DNA from: Epilithonimonas caeni DSM 17710
Lineage (GTDB): Bacteria; Bacteroidota; Bacteroidia; Flavobacteriales; Weeksellaceae
Direction: 5' to 3'
DNA length: 64,000 nt
NCBI RefSeq assembly: GCF_000426465.1
Contig: NZ_KE384528.1
Coordinates: 115,698-179,697, forward strand
In this document: positions 6,241 through 15,368 of the stretch, piece by piece
How the letters are laid out: each line of letters opens with the position of its first letter
Position numbering within the stretch: the stretch's first letter is position 1
The notes under the pieces: generated by a model
The model's input: the letters and a program-made list of their open reading frames with translations, nothing else
Databases searched by the model: none
Told to the model about the DNA's origin: nothing
Program-made: the position numbers and the translations under genes

Positions 6241-9030
6241 ATGGCTACAGCTTCTGAAATCGATATCAAAAAATATATTTTCGTTAAAAACGCACATCTT
6301 AACAACCTGAAACACATCGATGTTCTGATACCAAAGAACAAACTGATCGTCATCACGGGTGTCTCAGGAAGTGGAAAATCGTCACTCGCTTTTGACACGA
6401 TTTATGCCGAAGGACAGAGACGGTATGTGGAAAGTTTGAGTTCCTACGCACGTCAGTTCTTGGGTAAATTGGAAAAACCGAAAATTGATGATATAAAAGG
6501 TTTGGCACCTTCTATTGCAATTCAGCAAAAGGTAATTTCGTCCAATCCGCGTTCTACGGTTGGAACTTCAACGGAAATCTATGATTACCTGAAATTGCTT
6601 TATGCCAGAGTTGGAAGAACTTTTTCACCAGTTTCCGGAGAAGAAGTCAAAAAAGACAGTGTAACGGACGTTATCGATTTCATTAAAAATTCTAAAAAAG
6701 ACTCTACTTTTTTACTTTTGGCACCTTTGGCATTTGAAGTAAAAACCTTTGCTGAATTATTGAAAACATTAAAAGTTTCAGGATTCACAAGATTGGAAGT
6801 TAATGGCAATGTTGCCGGGATCGAGGATCTGGAAAGCTTCGGATTCGTTCCTGAAAATGGCATGACAATCAATTTGGTCATCGACAGATTCAGTTATGAG
6901 GAAGACGAGAATTTCTTACAACGATTAGCGGATTCTATCCAAATGGCGTTCTATGAAGGTCACGGTTATTGTTCTTTAAAAAATACCGAATCAGGGAAAA
7001 TCCGTGAATTCTCCAATAAATTTGAACTGGACGGAATCATTTTTAACGAACCGAATGTCCATTATTTCAGTTTTAATAATCCTTACGGCGCTTGTCCGAC
7101 TTGCGAAGGTTATGGAAAAGTGATTGGAATTGATGAAGACCTTGTGATTCCGAATAAAAATCTTTCGGTTTATGAAGATGCTGTGGCTTCATGGAAAGGT
7201 GAAAGTATGAGCGAATGGAAAAAGGAGTTCATCAAAAAAGCTAAAGATTTCCCGATTCATAAGCCTTATCACCAATTAACCAAAGAGCAGAAACAATTCC
7301 TTTGGAAAGGTGACAAAACCAGAAGTTTTCCAAGCATTGATAATTTCTTCAAAATGCTGGAAGAGAATCTTTACAAAATACAGTACAGGGTGATGCTTTC
7401 GCGCTATCGTGGAAAAACCATTTGTCCAACCTGTGAAGGATTAAGATTAAGGGAAGAAACAAGTTGGGTGAAAATCGATGGACATAATATCCAATCGTTA
7501 ATTGAATTGCCTTTGGACGAATTACTTCCATTAATAAAAAGCTTAAAACTCAACGACCACGACAGAGAAATCGCCAAACGTCTGACTTACGAAATCGAAA
7601 CAAGATTAGAATTCCTGACGAAAGTTGGTCTTGGTTATCTGACCTTAAACCGAACTTCAAACACCCTTTCCGGTGGCGAAAGTCAGAGAATCAATCTGGC
7701 AACAAGTTTGGGAAGTTCGCTTGTGGGTTCCATTTATATTCTGGATGAACCAAGCATTGGTCTGCACTCTCGAGATACGGAAAATCTGATCGGCGTTTTA
7801 AAACAACTTCGAGACCTTGGAAATACAGTGATTGTAGTAGAACACGATGAAGATGTGATGCGGGAAGCAGATTACATTATCGACATTGGCCCGGAAGCGG
7901 GTTATCTTGGCGGAGATCTGGTTTTCAGTGGTGATTATAAAGAGATGATGAAAGCGGATACTTTGACCGCAAAATATCTGAATGGCGATTTGAAAATTGA
8001 AGTACCAAATAAACGAAGAAAAACAAAAGAATTTATTGAGATAAAAGGTGCCCGTCAAAATAACCTGAAGAATATTGATGTCAATGTTCCGTTGGAGTGC
8101 CTAACGGTTATCACAGGCGTTTCCGGAAGTGGGAAATCGACTCTGATGAAGGAAGTGATGACGAATGCCATCCAAATTCAGTTGGGAATGGGTGGAAAAA
8201 AGGCGGATTATGACGCTGTGGAATTTCCAAAAAAACTGATTCAGAATATCGAATTGATCGACCAAAACCCAATTGGAAAATCGTCCCGTTCCAATCCTGT
8301 AACCTATCTGAAAGCCTACGATGATATCCGAGACCTTTTCGCTAAGCAAAAATCAGCCAAAGTCCAGGGTCTGAAACCAAAGCATTTCTCTTTCAATGTA
8401 GACGGCGGAAGATGTGACGAATGTAAAGGTGACGGCGTGATTACCGTTTCGATGCAGTTTATGGCAGACATCGAGCTGGAGTGTGAACATTGCCACGGAA
8501 CGCGTTTCAAAAAAGAAATCCTCGAAATCAAATACGACGAGAAAAACATTTCCGACATCCTTCATATGACGGTTGACGAAGCGTTGGAGTTCTTCAAGGA
8601 AAACCACGAAGAAAAAATCGCGACCAAGCTAAAACCGCTTCAGGATGTTGGTTTGGGTTATCTGCAATTAGGCCAGTCCTCTTCTACTCTTTCCGGAGGT
8701 GAGGCTCAGCGAGTGAAGCTGGCATCGTTTCTTGTAAAGGGTGTGACAACGGACAAAACGTTATTTGTTTTTGATGAACCTTCAACTGGTCTGCATTTCC
8801 ACGATATCAAAAAACTACTGGCATCGCTTCAGGCATTGATAGAATTGGGACATTCGGTTGTGGTAATTGAGCATCAGCCGGATATTATCAAATGTGCCGA
8901 CCATATCATCGACGTTGGTCCAAATGCAGGAAAATACGGTGGCAAAATTGTTTTCACAGGAATACCGGAAGATCTGGTGAAGGAGAAGAAGTCTTTTACA
9001 GCGAAATACATCAAAGAAAAACTCAAATAA
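6241..9030 (+). CDS. uvrA: Excinuclease ABC subunit A
   Basis: UvrA is the damage-sensing ATPase of nucleotide excision repair; a dimer loads UvrB on damaged DNA. The 929-residue protein has two ABC cassettes: Walker [10 protein letters not shown] at 40-48 with signature LSGGESQR, and a second GVSGSGKST with LSGGEAQR. All three zinc regions are visible ([17 protein letters not shown] and CDECKGDG with CEHCHGTRF), and the length shows that the UvrB-binding and insertion domains are present, so this is the full-length repair form and not the short UvrA2 class. It is a single gene with a -7 element upstream; the nearest structure downstream is the inverted DnaA-box-like hairpin at 9036-9059. Confidence 0.96.
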   Translation: MATASEIDIKKYIFVKNAHLNNLKHIDVLIPKNKLIVITGVSGSGKSSLAFDTIYAEGQRRYVESLSSYARQFLGKLEKPKIDDIKGLAPSIAIQQKVISSNPRSTVGTSTEIYDYLKLLYARVGRTFSPVSGEEVKKDSVTDVIDFIKNSKKDSTFLLLAPLAFEVKTFAELLKTLKVSGFTRLEVNGNVAGIEDLESFGFVPENGMTINLVIDRFSYEEDENFLQRLADSIQMAFYEGHGYCSLKNTESGKIREFSNKFELDGIIFNEPNVHYFSFNNPYGACPTCEGYGKVIGIDEDLVIPNKNLSVYEDAVASWKGESMSEWKKEFIKKAKDFPIHKPYHQLTKEQKQFLWKGDKTRSFPSIDNFFKMLEENLYKIQYRVMLSRYRGKTICPTCEGLRLREETSWVKIDGHNIQSLIELPLDELLPLIKSLKLNDHDREIAKRLTYEIETRLEFLTKVGLGYLTLNRTSNTLSGGESQRINLATSLGSSLVGSIYILDEPSIGLHSRDTENLIGVLKQLRDLGNTVIVVEHDEDVMREADYIIDIGPEAGYLGGDLVFSGDYKEMMKADTLTAKYLNGDLKIEVPNKRRKTKEFIEIKGARQNNLKNIDVNVPLECLTVITGVSGSGKSTLMKEVMTNAIQIQLGMGGKKADYDAVEFPKKLIQNIELIDQNPIGKSSRSNPVTYLKAYDDIRDLFAKQKSAKVQGLKPKHFSFNVDGGRCDECKGDGVITVSMQFMADIELECEHCHGTRFKKEILEIKYDEKNISDILHMTVDEALEFFKENHEEKIATKLKPLQDVGLGYLQLGQSSSTLSGGEAQRVKLASFLVKGVTTDKTLFVFDEPSTGLHFHDIKKLLASLQALIELGHSVVVIEHQPDIIKCADHIIDVGPNAGKYGGKIVFTGIPEDLVKEKKSFTAKYIKEKLK

Positions 9031-9035
9031 TAAAG

Positions 9036-9059
9036 TTATCCACAAAAAAATGTGGATAA
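9036..9059. other. Perfect inverted pair of DnaA-box 9-mers
   Basis: TTATCCACA (9036-9044) and its exact inverse TGTGGATAA (9051-9059) are separated by six A. Each is the consensus DnaA box. The structure starts five bases after the uvrA stop codon. It could simply be a transcript-end hairpin, but no T-run follows on the plus strand. Confidence 0.6.
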
Positions 9060-9131
9060 GTATGAAATTTTAACATTCAGTTTACATTTCGTATTGTTTT
9101 TCTTTCTAAATTTACAATAGAGATTTAGGAA

Positions 9132-9197
9132 ATGATCACAAAATTTGCTTTTGACCCAATTGGAATTACTCAAATTAAATTTGATATAAAAATTTAA
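9132..9197 (+). other. Possible small ORF or small transcript (21 codons)
   Basis: An ATG at 9132 opens a 21-codon frame (MITKFAFDPIGITQIKFDIK plus one residue) whose stop codon merges into the stem of a good terminator. A weak -7-like TAAATTTA lies about 25 bp upstream. A promoter-like box, a short frame and a terminator in an otherwise empty 440-bp gap suggest a small RNA or micropeptide. No homologue is recognised; the frame may be chance. Confidence 0.2.
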
Positions 9198-9225
9198 AGG
9201 ATAGCATTGTCGGCTGTCCTTTTTT
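9196..9225 (+). terminator. Rho-independent terminator in the uvrA-yceI gap
   Basis: AAAGGATAGC (9196-9205) pairs with GCTGTCCTTT (9213-9222) with one G-U pair, followed by T-rich sequence. It ends either a small transcript starting after uvrA or uvrA read-through. Confidence 0.65.
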
Positions 9226-9265
9226 GTTGTTGTCTAACTAAAAAAATGAGATGTTTTTATCTACT

Positions 9266-9290
9266 GAACCGGCTTCTAAAGAGTCGGTTC
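9266..9290. other. Hairpin in the uvrA-yceI gap
   Basis: GAACCGGCT (9266-9274) pairs with AGTCGGTTC (9282-9290) with one G-U pair. The T-run is weak (TTTCATT). It may be a second terminator. Confidence 0.4.
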
Positions 9291-9330
9291 TTTCATTGCT
9301 AAAACTCTTTAAAATTCATAAAAAAAAATT

Positions 9331-9412
9331 TTCTCGCAGATTTTTCTGATTAAGCAGATTAATTCAACTCTTGTATCCGCAAAATTTGCTAAATCAGCGA
9401 GAGTTAAAAATA
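9331..9412. repeat. Palindromic intergenic repeat, CTCGCAGATT family (copy 1)
   Basis: The left arm TCTCGCAGATTT is mirrored by CAAATTTTGC...AATCAGCGAGAG at the right end. A second element with the same arms lies at 15973-16030. Both contain an AAATTTGC core, so they appear to be copies of one dispersed family. Confidence 0.6.
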
Positions 9413-9424
9413 TTTTACAAAAAA

Positions 9425-9448
9425 AGACTGTCTCTTTCGAAGCAGCCC
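9425..9448 (-). terminator. Terminator of the yceI gene
   Basis: On the minus strand GGGCTG-C-TTC pairs with GAG-A-CAGTCT and a long T-run follows, 25 bp past the stop codon. Confidence 0.6.
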
Positions 9449-9472
9449 TTTCCTTTTCATTCTACAATCTAT

Positions 9473-10141
9473 CTATTTAGAAGCATTCACATTGATTCCA
9501 ATTTCAATGTCTTTGCTAATCATCCATTCAGCAGGGTCAGTTTCATCAGTCCCGAATTTGATTCCCCAATCTGCTCTGTTTACAGTAAATTTAGCTTCCA
9601 AGCTCGCTTTGCCTTCAGCAACAGTCACTTTCGCAGGGAAAGAAACGTTAAGCGTTTTTCCTAACAACGTCAAATTTCCGCTTACAGTTTTGTTAGCTCC
9701 GGCAATCGCATCTTTTGGAAGTTCTCCAGCCAAATCAGCTACAGCAGTGATTTTGAAATCAGAAGTTGGTTGTTTCTCAACATCAAAGAAATCAGCATTT
9801 TTAAGGTGCGCTTCTAGGTCAGCGGGTTTTTTATCAGCCTCAGTTACAGAAGCAGGGTCAACTTTCAAAGTCGTCATATCGATTACAAAATCTCCAGAAG
9901 TTACCGCATCATTTTCAACTGTAATTTCTCCAGATTTCAAGTTAAGCGTACCCCATCTTGGCGCAAATCCACCTTTGTGGAACGCTTTCCAATTTACTTT
10001 AGATGCCGTCAAATCCACGTTGTAAGCTTCACCGGTTTTTGCAGCAACTTCTTGCGCATCTTTTACAGTTTCTTTTTTGTCGTTACAAGCCGTGAACAAC
10101 AAAGCTGCTCCTATAAATGCTAATACTGTTAATTTTTTCAT
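9473..10141 (-). CDS. YceI-family lipid-binding lipoprotein
   Basis: YceI proteins form a lipocalin-like barrel that binds isoprenoid or other long-chain lipids in the periplasm. The 222-residue protein has a lipoprotein signal (LLFTAC, Cys19) and a YceI domain from about 40 to 220, with VDLTASKVNWKAFHKGG, the DMTTLKVDP strand, HLKNADFFDVEK and FTVNRADWGIKFG. It is probably anchored to a membrane. It is alone in its transcription unit, with a -7 element 34 bp upstream and a terminator downstream. The ligand is unknown. Confidence 0.9.
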   Translation of the reverse strand: MKKLTVLAFIGAALLFTACNDKKETVKDAQEVAAKTGEAYNVDLTASKVNWKAFHKGGFAPRWGTLNLKSGEITVENDAVTSGDFVIDMTTLKVDPASVTEADKKPADLEAHLKNADFFDVEKQPTSDFKITAVADLAGELPKDAIAGANKTVSGNLTLLGKTLNVSFPAKVTVAEGKASLEAKFTVNRADWGIKFGTDETDPAEWMISKDIEIGINVNASK

Positions 10142-10175
10142 AGATAATATTTTAAATTAATAATTTTTCTTGTAG

Positions 10176-10183
10176 CAAAAATA
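10176..10183 (-). promoter_or_regulatory. -7 element of the yceI gene
   Basis: The minus strand reads TATTTTTG, matching TAnnTTTG, 34 bp upstream of the start codon. No clear -33 element. Confidence 0.45.
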
Positions 10184-10248
10184 ATACCTCAAGCCTTATT
10201 GAGTATTGATGTAGGTTAATAAAAAACAAGACTGATAATAAAGAAATA

Positions 10249-11019
10249 TTATTCAAATTCCTTTGAAACGCCCAGCCCAAACAAAGCAAAATCGTAAACC
10301 GCCGGATCATCTGGATTATATTTTCTGAGAATCGCATCCAACTCTTCCACTGCCTTCCAGTCGTTTTGTTTTCTTGTTAATATTCCTAATTTTCGGGAAA
10401 TATTGGCGGTATGAACATCTAATGGAACGGATAAAAACTTCGCATCGATCTTTTCCAAAATTCCAAAATCTACACCTTTTTTATCTTTGCGGACCATCCA
10501 GCGCAAAAACATGATCAGTCTTTTGGAAGCCGAATTTTTGTAAGGTGAGCTCACGTGTTTTTGTCCGCGATGTTTTTCGGAAATGAAATGATTTCTGAAA
10601 CGTTCGATGGAATGATAAAAATTGATTTCGTTTTCATTAATGAGAAAAGCATCTTCCAGACTTTCAAATTGGCTATAAATTCTTTTAAAATTCCTTAAGA
10701 AGAAAATGAAATCTTCGTGATTAAATGTCCTATGAATCGCTTTCTGTGGAATTCTCGCCAAATCAGAATCGGTGAAATTCATTACAAAATCATACGGCGA
10801 ATTTCCCATTAGCTCCATCATTTTGTTGGCATCATTGATAATAGATCTTCGGTTTCCCCAAGCGATGCTTGCTGATAAAAATCCAGAAATTTCAATGTCC
10901 TGTTTCAAAGAAAAACGGTGTGGGATCTGAATCGGATCATCCGTAATAAAATCGGGAGAATTGTAAAGTTCCGCTTTCTCATTCAGCAAATCGAAGATGT
11001 CTTTTTCCTTTAATACCAT
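10249..11019 (-). CDS. TIGR02757 family protein (DUF2400)
   Basis: This 256-residue protein belongs to a family common in Bacteroidetes and Epsilonproteobacteria whose function is not established. Recognisable stretches are SLKQDIEISGFLSASIAWGN, the SASKRLIMFLRWMVRKD segment, and SVPLDVHTANISRKLGIL, which resembles the helix-hairpin-helix DNA glycosylase fold with a conserved aspartate (PLDVH). A link to DNA base repair is therefore possible but is inference. The -7 box lies only four bases before the ATG, so its mRNA may be leaderless. It sits between yceI and pafA, all on the minus strand but apparently separately transcribed. Confidence 0.85.
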   Translation of the reverse strand: MVLKEKDIFDLLNEKAELYNSPDFITDDPIQIPHRFSLKQDIEISGFLSASIAWGNRRSIINDANKMMELMGNSPYDFVMNFTDSDLARIPQKAIHRTFNHEDFIFFLRNFKRIYSQFESLEDAFLINENEINFYHSIERFRNHFISEKHRGQKHVSSPYKNSASKRLIMFLRWMVRKDKKGVDFGILEKIDAKFLSVPLDVHTANISRKLGILTRKQNDWKAVEELDAILRKYNPDDPAVYDFALFGLGVSKEFE

Positions 11020-11023
11020 TCTT

Positions 11024-11031
11024 CAAAAATA
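11024..11031 (-). promoter_or_regulatory. -7 element abutting the TIGR02757 start codon
   Basis: The minus strand reads TATTTTTG, then AAGA, then ATG. With transcription starting a few bases past the -7 box the mRNA would have no leader. A TTG lies 24 bp upstream, one base beyond the usual range. Confidence 0.5.
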
Positions 11032-11081
11032 CGGATAAGTTTTATCGAAAAGTCTCAAAAAATTATTGATATGATGCAAAA

Positions 11082-11119
11082 AAGTCGCAAACTTTCCGAT
11101 TCGAAAACATTTGCGACTT
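11082..11119 (-). terminator. Terminator of pafA
   Basis: AAGTCGCAAA (11082-11091) pairs perfectly with TTTGCGACTT (11110-11119). On the minus strand the stem runs into six T. It lies about 55 bp past the pafA stop codon. Confidence 0.75.
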
Positions 11120-11173
11120 AATAAATTAATGTCCTAAAATCTAATATCTAGATTCTAACAGCTAATTTCTTTT

Positions 11174-12820
11174 TTATCTTCCAATCACTTCTGTAATTGG
11201 TTTTCCAATTGCTCCACTTGGGAATTCGATGTGAAGTAATGCTGAGATCGTCGGCGCAATATCTGTCATATAATAATCGCCGTTGCTCTCACCATGCTTG
11301 ATTCCCCAACCCATAAAAATCAATGGAATGTGAGAATCATAGGAATTCCAGACGCTGTGCGTTGTTCCTTTTTTCGCATAGGTCGGTAACATTCCGTCGT
11401 GCGAAATGATCTGGATATCGCCGCTTCTCTGCCAGTTATAACCATTGATGGCTCTAGATTTTATCGGCTCCGGAATCGCTGACGAGCCAATCTTTTTCAA
11501 ATCAACAGCGTACAAAACTCTCGGGTCTTTGTTCAGATTATCGATGATCGTTGTTTTGATTGCTTCTTCATCAAGATCTTTCTCTTTGATCAGATTCTGA
11601 TTCAGGTAAATTTGATAATTATCGATGCCAAGAATCAACTTAGAATTAGCATACTTTTTCTCCAGTTCGGCACCCAGATTTTTTTCCATTCCCTCATCAA
11701 AGAAACCACCTAAGATTTTATTGGCTCTCAGGAATCCTTCCGCATTTGCACCACCGTGGTCAGCAGACAAGAACACCAGGTAATTGTTCTTCCCTACCTT
11801 TTCATCCAGCATCTTGAAAAAAGCAGCCAAATCTCTGTCCAGTCTGATGTAAGTATCTTCAACCTCGATAGAATTCGGGCCATAGGAATGTCCTACGTAA
11901 TCTGTCGAAGCCAGGTTAATCGCCAGGAAATCCGTTTCAGTTCCTTTTCCTAAAGCATAATTATCCAAAGCCGCTTCAGCAAACCTCAGCGTCAAAGTAT
12001 TTCCGAAAGGTGTTGTTCTGATAACGCCTTTTTTAGTGGCATAGTCCGTCAATAGATTTTTATAGGGGAACACGGGTTCTTTCGCTGTTCCAACCGGATA
12101 TTCCCATTCTACATTATCCGCCGTACTTTCTGTGTATTCATTAATTGGTAAAGCTGTTTCCCAGCCACTAGCCAATAATTTTTCAGGAACTTTCTGGTCG
12201 TTGAAATCTTTCACCCATTTTGGCAGTTCATTCATATAATAAGAACTCGTAATGAAGTTCCCGGCAGAATCATCAAACCAAAAAGCACCGGTCGGGTTGT
12301 GACCAGCAGGTAAAATCGAAGCACGGTCTTTCAAAGAAACGCCGACGACCTTTGATTTGAAATTACTCGCAATCCTCAATTGGTCTGTAACTGTCGTTGA
12401 CCAAAGGTTCTTTGGGGAATGACTTCCGTTTCTTCTGTTATCTGTTCCAACTGGATCTACACTATCGTCTGTTGTGCAGTAAACATTTTTCCCGGTTTCC
12501 TTATCCGTCCAGTCGTTCCCGGCAATCCCATGAATAGAGGGAACTGAACCTGTATAAATAGAAGTATGGCCAATCGCCGTAACCGTCGGAATGTAAGGAA
12601 TATGTACATTATTAAGAGAGTAACCTTCTCCCAAAAGCCTTTTGAAGCCGCCCTTACCAAACTTTTTTTCGAAGCGGTAAAGATAATCCCAACGCATCTG
12701 GTCCACTACTAATCCTACAACTAATTTTGGTCTTTCTCCTGAATTTAATCTTGTTTTCTGCGCATTTACATTTCCAAATGTAGCCACAGCCAAAATGAAA
12801 ATCTGAATTTTTCTGAACAT
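11174..12820 (-). CDS. pafA: Secreted alkaline phosphatase PafA
   Basis: PafA is a periplasmic or secreted zinc phosphomonoesterase of the alkaline phosphatase superfamily that releases phosphate from many organic esters. The 548-residue protein follows the Elizabethkingia meningoseptica enzyme along its whole length as I recall it. A signal peptide spans 1-20. D40 (VVDQMRWD) and the nucleophile T81 (PTVTAIGHTS) match the zinc site and catalytic threonine; N102 (AGNDW), the K-R pair in SLKDRASILPAG, STDYVGH, SADHGG and THSVWNSYDSH provide the remaining substrate and metal ligands. The gene is monocistronic, with a -7 box 22 bp upstream, phased direct repeats further upstream and a perfect terminator. 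PafA enzymes are described as not repressed by phosphate. Confidence 0.95.
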   Translation of the reverse strand: MFRKIQIFILAVATFGNVNAQKTRLNSGERPKLVVGLVVDQMRWDYLYRFEKKFGKGGFKRLLGEGYSLNNVHIPYIPTVTAIGHTSIYTGSVPSIHGIAGNDWTDKETGKNVYCTTDDSVDPVGTDNRRNGSHSPKNLWSTTVTDQLRIASNFKSKVVGVSLKDRASILPAGHNPTGAFWFDDSAGNFITSSYYMNELPKWVKDFNDQKVPEKLLASGWETALPINEYTESTADNVEWEYPVGTAKEPVFPYKNLLTDYATKKGVIRTTPFGNTLTLRFAEAALDNYALGKGTETDFLAINLASTDYVGHSYGPNSIEVEDTYIRLDRDLAAFFKMLDEKVGKNNYLVFLSADHGGANAEGFLRANKILGGFFDEGMEKNLGAELEKKYANSKLILGIDNYQIYLNQNLIKEKDLDEEAIKTTIIDNLNKDPRVLYAVDLKKIGSSAIPEPIKSRAINGYNWQRSGDIQIISHDGMLPTYAKKGTTHSVWNSYDSHIPLIFMGWGIKHGESNGDYYMTDIAPTISALLHIEFPSGAIGKPITEVIGR

Positions 12821-12842
12821 TGAATCACTTTTTATTGAAGTC

Positions 12843-12850
12843 CAAATTTA
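12843..12850 (-). promoter_or_regulatory. -7 element of pafA
   Basis: The minus strand reads TAAATTTG 22 bp upstream of the pafA start codon. No TTG at the expected -33 position, which fits a promoter needing an activator. Confidence 0.5.
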
Positions 12851-12931
12851 AGGCTTTCAAAAGTTTTGGGATATGAAATCTCATTAAACTTATTTGAATA
12901 TTTAACTCAGATAGAAAGACCTTATTAATTC

Positions 12932-12999
12932 ACCTTGATAAATCAATCAAAATTACCTTGATGAATTGATAAAGTTATCTTGATGAATTAATATAATCA
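12932..12999. repeat. Three imperfect direct repeats spaced 22-23 bp upstream of pafA
   Basis: ACCTTGATAAATCAAT begins at 12932, ACCTTGATGAATTGAT at 12955 and ATCTTGATGAATTAAT at 12977. The spacing of two helical turns places the copies on one face of the DNA, about 110-160 bp upstream of the pafA start and about 85-150 bp from its -7 box. This is the arrangement of an activator binding region, but the protein is unknown. Confidence 0.5.
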
Positions 13000-13037
13000 T
13001 CCAAGCAGTTCTAAAGTACGATTACAATAAACAAAAA

Positions 13038-13061
13038 AGAACGGACAAATTTGCCCGTTCT
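13038..13061 (-). terminator. Terminator of the outer-membrane receptor gene
   Basis: AGAACGG (13038-13044) pairs with CCGTTCT (13055-13061), and a run of T follows on the minus strand, 25 bp past the stop codon at 13085. Confidence 0.75.
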
Positions 13062-13084
13062 CTTCAATATAAAATTTAACAATT

Positions 13085-15250
13085 CTATTTTCCGCCGCCG
13101 GAATTTTTCTCGACATCGGTTTTAGTATTTTCCTTGACTTTCTGGTTTCCGAAACGTTTCACGAATGTGAGCGAGAATCCATACCAATCCCATTTATTAT
13201 AATTTTTCACAGTACCAATCTGGCTGTAAGTTGTCGTGTTCATACTCGGTCTTTTGAAGATATTCATCAGCTGTAAGCTGGTTTCAATCTGAGAAACCGG
13301 GAAAATCTTGGTCACAGAAATATTGTGAAAAAAGTTGTACTTATTTGCAACTGAGTTTCCGTAATTCTGATTATCAACGCTGAACCATCCGCTGATATTA
13401 ATATTCTTATTGAATAAATTGGTATAAGAAAGATTGGTAGAACCGCCAATGTAGCTGATATAATTGTTATCACGGCTCAATCCGTTTCTGATATTGAAAT
13501 CACTGTTATCTATGTAGTACCACCCAAGTCCGAAGTTCACATTCAGTTTATTTTTCAGGAAGTTTTGATTGGTGTTGGCAAAAAGGTAGAACTTTTCTAC
13601 TTTTCCTTTGAAATTATCCGGAAAAGAAATCGTTTTCCCATCTTCTTCTTTATAATTGGTCCAATAATCCTGGTCAGTAAACATATATCTGGCCGAGATA
13701 AAGTATTTTTTAAACAAGCCAAACTTCAGCACCACTCTATCGCTCGGATTTGGAAGAAGCTCCATATTTCCCCGGTAATAGATTCCGCTATTACTAGGCA
13801 TTTCAAAAGGATTGAATTCCGAAAACCAAGGTCTCCAAAGGTTATGATTGTAAGTCAAGCTCAAATCATAATTGGTACTGAAAGAATACTTAATCAATAG
13901 ATTCGGCAAAAACGTACCATAAGAATCTTTTCTTCCCTGATTCCCTACATTTTCTCTGATTTTGAAATCGATGTGTTCATATCGCAGACCAACTCTGGTT
14001 TCCAATTTTTCAAAAAATGTTTTGCTGTAATTGAAATAGAGTGAATTGATGTTGTCCGTATAATGAAAATCGCTGTTTGCATTTTTGGTTCCATCCATCA
14101 AGTCCAGATAAGCATTTGGGATCACATTATTATTAAAATCTGCTTTTCCGCCGACTTCCAGAGTTCCACCTTTTCCTAATGGCGTTGTGAAATCTACTTT
14201 CACATAATAATTTCTGTTTTGAGTATCAGAATTAATCAAAGTCTGTTCAGTTGCCGGAATATTATTCCATATTGGTTCCGCATCCTGTTCATCAAAGCTT
14301 TTCAATGTTCTTCCTGTAGAGCCCTCGCTTGTTTCGTAATTAACTCCGAGATTGACGTCCAGAATTTTGTTCTTTTCTTTATCATAATATTTGTAGAAAA
14401 AATTGGTCCCCAAAGTATTATTAAGGTTAGAACCCGACAATTTTTGGTAATCAATTTTCTTAAAGTTATTATCATCATACGACCTTATAAATGAGTCCGT
14501 TCCAGAGTTATTATCACCTCTGAAATATTCCATCACAAGACCGATATTGTTCTTGTCATTCAGTTCATATTCAGAACTGGAAGAAAAAGACGGATTCTTG
14601 TTGATATAAGTACTTTTGGAATCAATTAATTCCCGGTTTTTATTGGTATAATAAGAAAACTCGCTAGAATTTTTGGTAATGAAAACATTATCATTATAAC
14701 TTCCCGTGAAAGTCTGAGTGAAATTTTTCTTATGATAGTTAAGGTTCAAACTCCCATACTGATTATTCTTGGTATTCTGAGTATTAGTAAGAGAAATGCT
14801 TCCCTTCATACCTTCATCATCCCGCTTTTTGAGAACGATATTAATAACCGCTCCGGTTGCTTCATAGCGTGAAGACGGACTCGTAATGACTTCGATTTTC
14901 ATCAGGTTATCTGCAGGAATGGTCTTTAGATATTCCTTCAGTTCCTTTCCTGTAAAAACCGATTTTCTGTCGTTGATATAAACCGTTACCGATTCCCCTT
15001 CCGCTTTTACATTGTCATTGTTATCGATGCTTACCAAAGGCGTCATTCTCACTATATCCCAAGTTGTATTTCCTGCCAGGATAGAGCTGTTTTCCACATT
15101 GAAAACTGTTCTGTCGGCCTTACTTTGTACAGTCGGTTTTTTGGCGATAACTGTGACCGCTTCTATTTCTTTGGATTTAAGAGTGTCTTGTGTCTGGGCA
15201 AATGTGATTGCAAAAGAGAGTAATCCCAATAAGGATAAAGCTTGCTTCAT
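13085..15250 (-). CDS. Outer-membrane beta-barrel protein, TonB-dependent receptor type
   Basis: This 721-residue protein has a signal peptide (1-18, ending TFAQ), a plug-like domain at about 30-140 (TVFNVENSSILAGNTTWDIV, VTVYINDRKSVFTGKELKEY, IEVITSPSSRYEATGAVINI) and a long C-terminal barrel of the OMP_b-brl_3 type (SLYFNYSKTFFEKLETRVGL onwards). Unlike most of its family it starts directly with the plug and shows no full carboxypeptidase-like repeat at the N-terminus. It is probably an importer or surface protein in the outer membrane, with unknown ligand. The tail is hydrophilic (KTDVEKNSGGGK) and does not end in the aromatic residue usual for barrels. It is transcribed alone, divergent from a YdeI-like gene. 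Confidence 0.85.
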   Translation of the reverse strand: MKQALSLLGLLSFAITFAQTQDTLKSKEIEAVTVIAKKPTVQSKADRTVFNVENSSILAGNTTWDIVRMTPLVSIDNNDNVKAEGESVTVYINDRKSVFTGKELKEYLKTIPADNLMKIEVITSPSSRYEATGAVINIVLKKRDDEGMKGSISLTNTQNTKNNQYGSLNLNYHKKNFTQTFTGSYNDNVFITKNSSEFSYYTNKNRELIDSKSTYINKNPSFSSSSEYELNDKNNIGLVMEYFRGDNNSGTDSFIRSYDDNNFKKIDYQKLSGSNLNNTLGTNFFYKYYDKEKNKILDVNLGVNYETSEGSTGRTLKSFDEQDAEPIWNNIPATEQTLINSDTQNRNYYVKVDFTTPLGKGGTLEVGGKADFNNNVIPNAYLDLMDGTKNANSDFHYTDNINSLYFNYSKTFFEKLETRVGLRYEHIDFKIRENVGNQGRKDSYGTFLPNLLIKYSFSTNYDLSLTYNHNLWRPWFSEFNPFEMPSNSGIYYRGNMELLPNPSDRVVLKFGLFKKYFISARYMFTDQDYWTNYKEEDGKTISFPDNFKGKVEKFYLFANTNQNFLKNKLNVNFGLGWYYIDNSDFNIRNGLSRDNNYISYIGGSTNLSYTNLFNKNINISGWFSVDNQNYGNSVANKYNFFHNISVTKIFPVSQIETSLQLMNIFKRPSMNTTTYSQIGTVKNYNKWDWYGFSLTFVKRFGNQKVKENTKTDVEKNSGGGK

Positions 15251-15368
15251 TGTTATAGTTTATTTGTAAAGATAAGACAACTCAAAAAGGATAATGTTAC
15301 ATCGAAAGTCAATTAAATTTATATTAAATCGAATTTTAATTAAATTTGAAAGAAAACAATTACATACA

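Noticed and set aside
9036-9120. Complete replication origin
   Set aside because: Only two DnaA boxes are present and dnaA is not nearby; only the site itself is reported.
9492-10025. 177-codon plus-strand frame
   Set aside because: It is antisense to the clearly recognisable YceI gene and has no family features.
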